Source: Siderastrea siderea
Lineage: Eukaryota; Cnidaria; Anthozoa; Scleractinia; Rhizangiidae
Length of the DNA: 64,000 bases
Direction: 5' to 3'
Assembly: GCA_964030785.1 (NCBI GenBank)
Contig: OZ034971.1
Coordinates: forward strand, 36,694,304-36,758,303
The first letter of the stretch is position 1, and each line of letters starts with the position of its first letter. This document shows, piece after piece, positions 56,952 to 64,000 of the stretch. The translations under genes and the position numbers were made by a program. The notes below the pieces were generated by a model. That model saw only the letters and a list, made by a program, of their open reading frames with translations. It was not told the DNA's origin and made no database searches.

Positions 56952-57951
56952 TTAGCTTCTTGTTCTTGTTCTTCTTGTTTTGTTCCTTCTTTCTTCTTTT
57001 TTCCTCAACTCCTCAGCCTTGGCAGATGTTCTCCTACTATACCTTCTATGTAGGTCAAGAAGTACTGAGTTTACATTGTCAAGCATACGAAAAAGAGTTC
57101 CTTTGAGTTGTTCCAAAGTATCTAGCTTACCTTGAATATACTGAAGTGTGCTTTTACCTCCTGGCATTAGATCCATGTTTGGGAGCTGGTAACACGTTTT
57201 CTTCTTCTGTAAGAGTGAATTAGACAGATCTTCACAGGTGTTTTTCATTGCCTCCAAGGCACTTAGTGCTCGTTCGCCACGACTTACATCTTCTGAACTA
57301 ACATCTAATGGAACTTTCTGCCTTTGAATATTATATGCAGTTCCATTGCTTTGATTTGTGGAGTTAGTGGTGATGTCAGTGACTTTTGCAGTCAATGAGT
57401 TAGTTTTACTTTCTATATCAAATCTCCACCTTCGTTCAGTAATCAAATAGTTCTGGAATCGTTGCGTGGAAGAAAAGTCTTTAAAAGACTCATCATATAA
57501 AATGGGAGTGACATCATTGTAGAACTGAAGTCTTGTGGATTTGTGAAGTCTTGTGTGGATTTGGATAAAGGTATATTTCGTACGGCTTAGATTCGTTTAC
57601 TATCTTCTCTTTATTTAACTCCAAAATTCCAGTATTCGCACTTGCCTTTAGAGTAACTTGCTTGAAGCCACAGTTCTTGGAATTACTGTTTGTGCTCGGT
57701 TTGGCTGGAACCTTAGAAACTACTTTTATCTTTATTCGTGTCGAGGCAGTAAAACTTTGTGGTAAATTTACCCACTCTTCCCATTCGTTGTCGTAGCTCT
57801 GTAACGTTAGATCACTCGTGGAAACCTCGAAAACTTTTCCAAATGCCTCTAGTAAATCGTTGATATTTGACCCAAAGTCAACACAGGTTTGTGTTTTCTC
57901 CTCGCCAAACATAAAAAGTACAGAAACTTGCTTTCCATCTTGAGCAGCCAT
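56952..57951 (-). pseudogene. Element protein: ubiquitin-like N-term, coiled coil
   Basis: ATG at 57951 opens MAAQDGKQVSVLFMFGEEKT, continuing through LLEAFGKVFEVSTSDLTLQS and YDNEWEEWVNLP. The alternation of strands and the D-EW-EW-L pattern suggest a ubiquitin or PB1-like fold of about 80 residues. A frameshift near 57530, beside a short tandem duplication (GAAGTCTTGTG twice), separates this from the second part (FYNDVTPILYDESFKDF, then TQRFQNYLITERRWRFD, a Gln/Leu-rich coiled coil and a very basic RRNKTRRTRTRS tail ending at 56952). It is transcribed away from the transposase gene. Function unknown; a DNA-binding or assembly partner is conceivable. Confidence 0.55.
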
Positions 57952-58057
57952 TTTGAATATTAACTGCATCGCCCCATCATGCCAAGCTGGCTTTCACTAG
58001 AACTCAGGTCTTTTCGGCTGATTTAGGAATGCCTGGCGATTTTTGCGAAAGTGCAGA
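57952..58057. promoter_or_regulatory. Shared promoter region of the divergent pair
   Basis: Only 106 bases separate the minus-strand ATG (57951) from the plus-strand ATG (58058). The two genes of the element must therefore share a bidirectional promoter or have overlapping 5' ends. No TATA box is evident in the interval; it contains GCCAAGCTGGC, a small inverted repeat. Inferred from layout only. Confidence 0.4.
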
Positions 58058-61000
58058 ATGGACAGTGTTTCTAGGTACGTTATAATCAGGTATTTTACAT
58101 TTATCACGAATAAGCTATTCCATTATCATAATAATGTAATAAGGTGTACCCTGTATCGCTAAATTAAGTTTATATTATATAAAAAATATTAGTATTTTAT
58201 TGAAAAACCTTTCCCTACGTACCTTGCTGCAACAGTTGAACTGCGTTATTTTATTTCAAGAATATGTGGTGCTATGCTGCTATTTTTTTTTTGTCATTTT
58301 ATGTATACTGTAGTATAATATAAGATAATAGGAATATTACAATCAAGGCCTTTTCTTGTTATCTTAGTAAACCGCAAGCGGGATTCTCAAAACCACCTGG
58401 ACGACCCCAGATTTCTGTAGACAGCTCAAATTTACGAGGGTCAAATGAGGTTCGATCATTAAATAGGCAAGGAGCAACAACCATCTCACCACATGTTAAA
58501 AATTCAAATCAACCTTGTTCGATTGGTCAAATTTTGCCACATTTAAGATCCTTGTTGAGAAAAGAAAAAAGGGAGAAAGAGCAACAAAAGTTAAATGGTT
58601 TAATTGCAGTGTACAATGAGCTTATTTCTCAAGAAATTGGAAGCGATGGAAGAGAATATGGAAAGAGCATCCTTTCTTTTAACTACTGTCTTGAAATCTT
58701 TCTTGCTTATAAAACAGACTTTGCTCCTGGGTCTCTCACGAAAGATGATAGAGTATCATTTCAAGACTGCCTACTACATCATAGATATGGTCTCCCTGTG
58801 TACATATTAAACACACAAGGCGAAGCTGGAAAGATGGTAGTGCTTAGACCCGATGATGTAGATTTGACCAAAATTTTTCATGAGATCATTTATACAGCCT
58901 CAGCCTCTGAAAAAGAACTAAGTGAAACCACTTTGACACGTAACGCGCTTAGGACTATTTTGTCGACTGTAGACACGGAATGGGACAAAAAAGTAGTAAA
59001 GGCTTTACTTACTTATAATCGATCATACAAGGAGCTTGAAAGTCTCGGCATAGATACATATTATATTACAAGGGATAATAAGCAGGTGCTTGATGTTGCA
59101 AAAGAATGGCAGAATGCAATCATAGCTGCTGAAGATATAACCACGTTGCGCCTCAAGGGACAGCTGTCTTCCTTCCTATCAAGAAAACTTAGAAGGTCTC
59201 AATAACTTAAAACAGAAAAAGGAAGGAGTTTGGTCGACAGGACTGAACAAAATTGAGGGAGAGATTGAGTTAGCAGAAGAAAGAATTCAAGATACTGAAT
59301 GTTTACTGAGAGATCTCAAGGGACAAAAAGCCAAGCAGATGATCAAACGCAAGGCCAAGGCTTTATTTGAAGAAAACAGACTAAAAAGAAGAGCCATATC
59401 TTCACAAGGAAGACCAGCTTTGTTGGACAGTGAGGATGAAGAATTTGTTGCTAAATGTATCGAAGACAAGGCTACATATCATGCCCGTCGACATGACACT
59501 GTCATGTACACCAACAAGAGAGTTAAAAAACGTGACCTTCTTAACATTGCCAACTACAAGCTCTTACAGAGAGGAAAGAAAGTAATAAGATCAGTGAACA
59601 CAGTGTATAGCCGGTCACGACCAAGACATATGCATTCTTTACAAGCACGACGCCACTGTGGCAAAGGCCTTTTTTGCCTCAAAAAGCCCCCCAAAGCTGA
59701 GGACAATGACAACGAGAATACACACTATCAAAGAGGTCACATCAAGAACATCAAGTTATCATTGTTTTCCAACAAGGTAGACGCGCAAACCCGAAATTTA
59801 TGCTTCATGCGAAGTACTGACGATAAAGCTTATTTACGTCCTGGTACATCAGAGGGATTTGAAAAGTGCAGAAATGTCAAAATTTTGAATCTTACTGATG
59901 TGAATCGAGCACGAGTATTACCGAAATAGGACTGGCCTGAGAAGCTGGTGTACATTACTCCAGCTGCACATCGTATATTCACTAAGAAAGGTTCGATAAC
60001 GGATGATGTGGAAACACTGGAAACAGACGAGGATCACCACTTTGTTTATGTTAGACCTAAGGCAATTATTAGAAGCTCCGATTCCGTGTGGGCGAGCGAG
60101 ACTGTAGACTTGAGGCACAGGTCCCCTGATGTATTTGAGGTGCCAACTGTGAATGGGAACATTTACACTAAAGGATTTCGCAGTTTTTGTGCACAAGTTC
60201 ATGATTACGTGTTTCAATATGTGGATATGACCAATGTTATTGACTTAAGCAAGATGACTACTAAATCAGAGTGCCCTCATCGTTTAGGTGAAGCGAGTAG
60301 AATTAATCATGCACAGAATGGTCTCAAGAGAGCCTCAGAAACTCTTCGCATGGATATGACCCTTACTGATGCAGAGAATACTTTAATTGCTTCTCGTGTC
60401 GTGCCAAAATTGTCTCAAATTCAGAGCACCCTTGATGAGCTGCAGAATCAAATATATGCTCCTGATTTTAGTAATATTAGCGTGGGACAAATCATGATCT
60501 TGAATGCGAGATTGAAAGCTACTTCCAATGAACTCTTTGACATTTTTGACAACTTGAAGCTCCTAAAGTCAAGCCAAAGTGGGCTGATCTAACGAACGCG
60601 GGACCAGGAGTTGGTGTCTCAAACTATCTTGTGAGATTTAGAGATGCTGAATTGGCACGATTATATAATTCAGATGACAGGGTTCGTTGTCACAGATCAC
60701 GAGGTGATAGCGGCCAGGGGGAGGCTGAACGTACAAATAGTGCCATTGGAGATTCCGTTATTGATGGCGAAACACTTGAGTGGGAGAAAACCAAGTGCTT
60801 CCAAGGTATGACAGAGGAAGAAGTACAATCGATGTCTGTCAAAGACTTCCAGGAATACGAGAAGAAAAGAATGGAGAACAATGCATGGGAAGTCGCAAAT
60901 GAAGTGAAAGCACGAATACATGATGCTCCAGTGCTGAGCGAATATCTAACTGCGTAGCTAACAATGAAGAAAGAAGACCAGTTCTTCTTTAATGAGGCCA

Positions 61001-61808
61001 ATATTTTACCTTTAGTAAATCAAAAAGCAGCAGTGCAATAGAGCAGATTCCTGGAAGTGGATATATGAAGAAGATATCTACATTTGTTGACTTGCACTAA
61101 CAAGTTGGCGAGCTCTACATGGAGTACCTGAAGAAGACTTGCCGTGAGCATCAAGATGCTCAGCTATGCGACTTTTGTAAGAACCATCCGTGGGCGGGAC
61201 CAGAGGGTGAGCGAATACCCCAACCTATTCCGGACCCACAAAATCTTCCACACTTCAAGAGCGTATTTCTTACTCCTGTGCGAAATGAAGGTGAAAGCCG
61301 CAGAATTCCTGATGACTGGCAGCCAAGGGCCCAGCTGAAGTGTTTATTTCATTCACCTAAAATAACTCTTGACGACACAGATGCGATAAAGGAATATGCC
61401 ACGAAGTATGCTGTCGAGGAGAAATATGTGCGTTCGTATCTAGAGCACCTAAACACCCTGAGACTCAAAGAATCCATCAGGTCCAACCAGAGGAAGACGG
61501 ACAAAGATAAGCGTGACTTGAAAGGCTATGAAGAGTATGACTGGCTAGATATGGCACTGAAAGGAACATTAAAACAACTAGTGGTGAAGGAAGTTGACAA
61601 GTACCTCGATGCACATGGGCTAAGGAAATATGGGAATAAAGCTGACAAAATTAAAACTGTAACGTGCCACGTACTACGGGAAAACAACAAAAGTGAAATA
61701 GAAGAGAAACAGACAGACTCCATGCCAGATACAGACTCAGATGACTCCGACTCAGACTCAGATGATGATTATGTTTTTGGTACATTTGGCAGTGATAGCG
61801 AATCCTAA
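58058..61808 (+). pseudogene. Putative DDE-type transposase, decayed
   Basis: Exon 1 is 58058-58074 (MDSVS, donor GTACGT) and exon 2 starts at 58368 after TTATCTTAG. The frame is open to about 59180, then shifts (LRLKGQLSSF against PSYQENLEGLNNLKQ). It is open again to a TAG at 59927 and on to 60592, shifts near 60555, is open to 60957, and resumes after another shift and a TAA near 61099 to 61808. Recognisable parts: a basic zone RRAISSQGRPALLDSEDEEF; WADLTNAGPGVGVSN and RSRGDSGQGEAERTNSAIGD, which look like the second Asp and final Glu regions of an RNase-H-fold transposase; CREHQDAQLCDFC; a SAP-like helix pair near YLDAHGLRKYGNKADKI; and an acidic DSDDSDSDSDDD tail. Full length would be about 1100 residues. 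Family unknown to me. Confidence 0.6.
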
Positions 61809-62047
61809 GCAAGGTAGGAGTTTTTGTGACTTGCCATACTAGCCATTGTGTAAAATATTCATTTTCCACATTTTCAACCATTCTTTTAGTGAGGGGGGTC
61901 CTGAATTTTTCAAACAATCCGGAAGGGGGGCTCCCGAAAAAAATGATTGCTATCAGGTCGGGTTCTCGATTTTTTTTTGTATCAAAGGCAATTTCTCCTC
62001 CACCCTCCCCCGCCCCCCCTCCGACTTAAATAATGACCGGTCCCTAA

Positions 62048-64000
62048 AGCTGTAAAAACACTAGAACAAAAATTCATTTTTCAAATTGGCACATTTTAAC
62101 TAATTTGTTCTTGTTTTTCATGTTGCCATGTGCCTACCAATATTGCAGAGGTCTTCATATAAATCAAGTGCAACCCACAATTCCTTGATTTGCTCTGACA
62201 AAGGACTAACGCTAAAAATGTCACCTTTCAAGTTCTTTACGGTGGCCAGTTTACCTCAAAAATCAACTCAGTTGATAAAGTTTTGTGTTCCACTTTCCCA
62301 CCAAGACAGCATCACAGTTTCTTTTACAGAAACTAACCCCCTTGACGCACAAATTCCTGCACTGTTGTCCTTTGTTTAATTTGACTGTTGACACTATTGT
62401 TTTTTTTTTGTCCTGGATTAAATTAAGTAAAACCATTCCGTTGATACCAGGAATTCTTTCCACTTCAAAACTTTGCGAACCCATCAATGACACCCCTTCA
62501 CCCTTAATTTGTGTTCACCCAAGCTTAATTAATAAAACGAAGACAAAAAACTTACTGCCCTGGGGTTGAAACCTGAGAGGTTGTCTTTAACATGCAATCT
62601 CGATGTGCGCATTATAAAATAATTGAGCTATGAAGCACACACTAACACTGATGAAAGATGCAAAACGTCACGTATTGATTATAGAAGTTATGTCATACCC
62701 TCCGAAAATGGGCAAAGGTAATTTTTCCCTTTCCTGATTGGATCCCTTACATCTTATGGTTACTTGCATGGCACAATAACATTAGTGGTTACCCACACGT
62801 GCAGTTACCACAAAAAAGGCTTTGATGTGTTGCAAATTAGCCTCAACAACACACAAACACTCCTTCATAAGTCTACGAGCTAAGACGTGTTACATTTGAA
62901 AGCATGTAGAAGCCACAAACTCTTCTAACTCTCCAAACCTCAACAATTAAATCACCAACACATCTCCTCACACAAAGGGTTATTTTTATTGTAAATCAAA
63001 CAAGGTAGTGCTGTTCTTGGTAGAACAGTTTTGTCCTCAATCTCGACTATAAGTAGTTTTGCTAAGTGGTTTCAGCTGTCAGTGAAATATACCTCAAGGT
63101 TGGTGCCTCGATCCTTATACAGAGGTTTTTTTTCTATGACTCTGTGGAAAAAGCAGAGCAGATCGCAGCAAGGGCTTTTGAAATTCAAAACGAAAATTGT
63201 GGGTGACCAAGCATCTATCGGGCCATTATGAGATGTGTAGTATGCCCAATAACAAAAGGAGGCACCATCCTTAAGTTGAAAGCCATCGGTTGGTTATACA
63301 TACCCACCCTCCTTAGGCCTAGCTGAAGGCTTCTTAATGAATTAAAATGTATAATACTCTTGAGACGGTTGTCCACTCCCCATTTGTTTTCATGTAACTA
63401 AACATGTGACATCAACTGGTTAACAGTTACCAAGACTCATGTTGAGATATCATGTAGTATCACAAAGTGTCCCATATTAAAGATGCCTGCTTGACTCCAT
63501 GAGCATATGTAACATCAATGTCATGTATAATTTTTCGTTTTCCCTATTATTTATTACCACTTTAGTTTACTTAGCAATTATAATACTTGCACTGTGAAGC
63601 ACTGAACTCTAACTTTTTGTAGCTAGTAACTGTAACATCTTATATACTCTAATAATAGTTTGTATTTTGTATTTTGTAATTGTTGTTCATTGAGTAATAA
63701 AAAATTGTCCCCATCTAGTCAAATCGAATGTCTCTCTACTCACCCTCACTGACCACATTTTGGAACGTGTCAGCCTCACATAATTTATGATGTCACAGTG
63801 GGCTGATAATGCTTCTAACATCTACTCGCTGGTCACTCTCCCTTTGCAAGGTCCAGATCAAGTATGCATGTAATTATCACAGAGTGTCCTTGTGCATGTG
63901 ATGTTACCACCTTCTAGTAGAAACCCACCCCTCCCAAAGCGGGTGTTGAGACTCACTGAGGACAATTGCACTAACCACTATCACTAAGCACCGACGGCCG
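62048..64000. other. AT-rich flank without recognised gene
   Basis: No exon of the GTPase or any other gene was found. TTTGTATTTTGTATTTTGTA and GAGTAATAAAAAATTG at 63660-63710 form a possible polyadenylation context on the plus strand, which would belong to a gene or retroelement tail that I cannot identify. The frames at 62128-62569 are short, overlapping on both strands and unconvincing. Confidence 0.35.

Larger units (their letters stand above)
56133..62044. mobile_element. 5.9-kb TIR transposon with two divergent genes
   Basis: GGGACCGGTCATTATTTAAG at 56133 is mirrored at 62025-62044, and the inverted similarity continues through TCGGAGGGGGG and TGGAGGAGAAATTG. Beyond that, GGGGGTCTCGAAAGCTGAAAATGAT at the left resembles the complement of the ATCAGGTCGGGTTCTCG region at the right. 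TAA stands immediately outside each end (56130-56132 and 62045-62047), a 3-bp target duplication as in PIF/Harbinger or Academ elements. Inside are a minus-strand gene (to 56952) and a plus-strand gene (58058-61808). Multiple stops and frameshifts mean this copy is dead. I cannot name the superfamily. Confidence 0.85.

Noticed and set aside
62128..62569. Short plus-strand frames after the transposon as a gene
   Set aside because: They overlap open frames on the other strand, have no domain and no splice-site support.

Overview
The window looks like nuclear DNA from a cnidarian, most likely an anthozoan such as a stony coral. This is inferred from AT-rich sequence, multi-exon genes with GT-AG introns, dense short inverted-repeat elements, and an N-terminal HEPN domain of the DZIP3 type, a family I know to be expanded in cnidarians. 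I see no bacterial operons, no CRISPR array and no tRNA gene.

Region by region: 1-24.8 kb is a gene-poor repeat field. It holds palindromic MITEs (2202-2647, 11902-12049, 14427-14586), a 5'-truncated LINE (2650-3306), a DUF3504-like remnant (4710-5126), a decayed Harbinger transposase (8990-9643), a pogo/Tigger-like element (18456-20931) containing a long near-perfect palindrome (20344-20808), and several dispersed repeats. 24.8-31.4 kb is a nest of inverted duplications: a head-to-head copy of one gene-like segment, a palindrome built from 5S-rRNA-like arms, AATTCAATGC-type minisatellites, and a second large inverted repeat.

33.2-45.7 kb holds the main gene. Eight plus-strand exons join in consistent phase into a predicted 2381-residue protein: HEPN (DZIP3 type), TPR array, about 900 disordered residues, then CHY zinc finger, CTCHY zinc finger and RING. 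I read it as an E3 ubiquitin ligase of the RCHY1/Pirh2 zinc-finger type whose N-terminus carries a possibly RNA-cleaving HEPN domain and a TPR scaffold. This is the most interesting item in the window.

48.7-52.4 kb is a minus-strand gene of unknown function whose coding exon is split by a 2672-bp TIR transposon with a target-site duplication; removing the element and one duplication restores one open frame of 323 codons. The transposon itself carries a HIRAN-like reading frame. 55.7 kb has one minus-strand exon resembling the G4 region of the Obg-type GTPase GTPBP10. 56.1-62.0 kb is a complete but decayed 5.9-kb TIR transposon of a family I cannot name, with two divergently transcribed genes: a putative DDE-type transposase (plus) and a ubiquitin-like/coiled-coil partner (minus). 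The remainder (52.5-55.7 and 62.0-64.0 kb) is AT-rich DNA in which I see no gene.

The HEPN-TPR-RING gene is the only locus that looks intact and cellular from start to stop. Most of the rest is the debris of DNA transposons and foldback elements, some of which have landed inside the genes (introns of the ligase, coding exon of the 48.7-kb gene).
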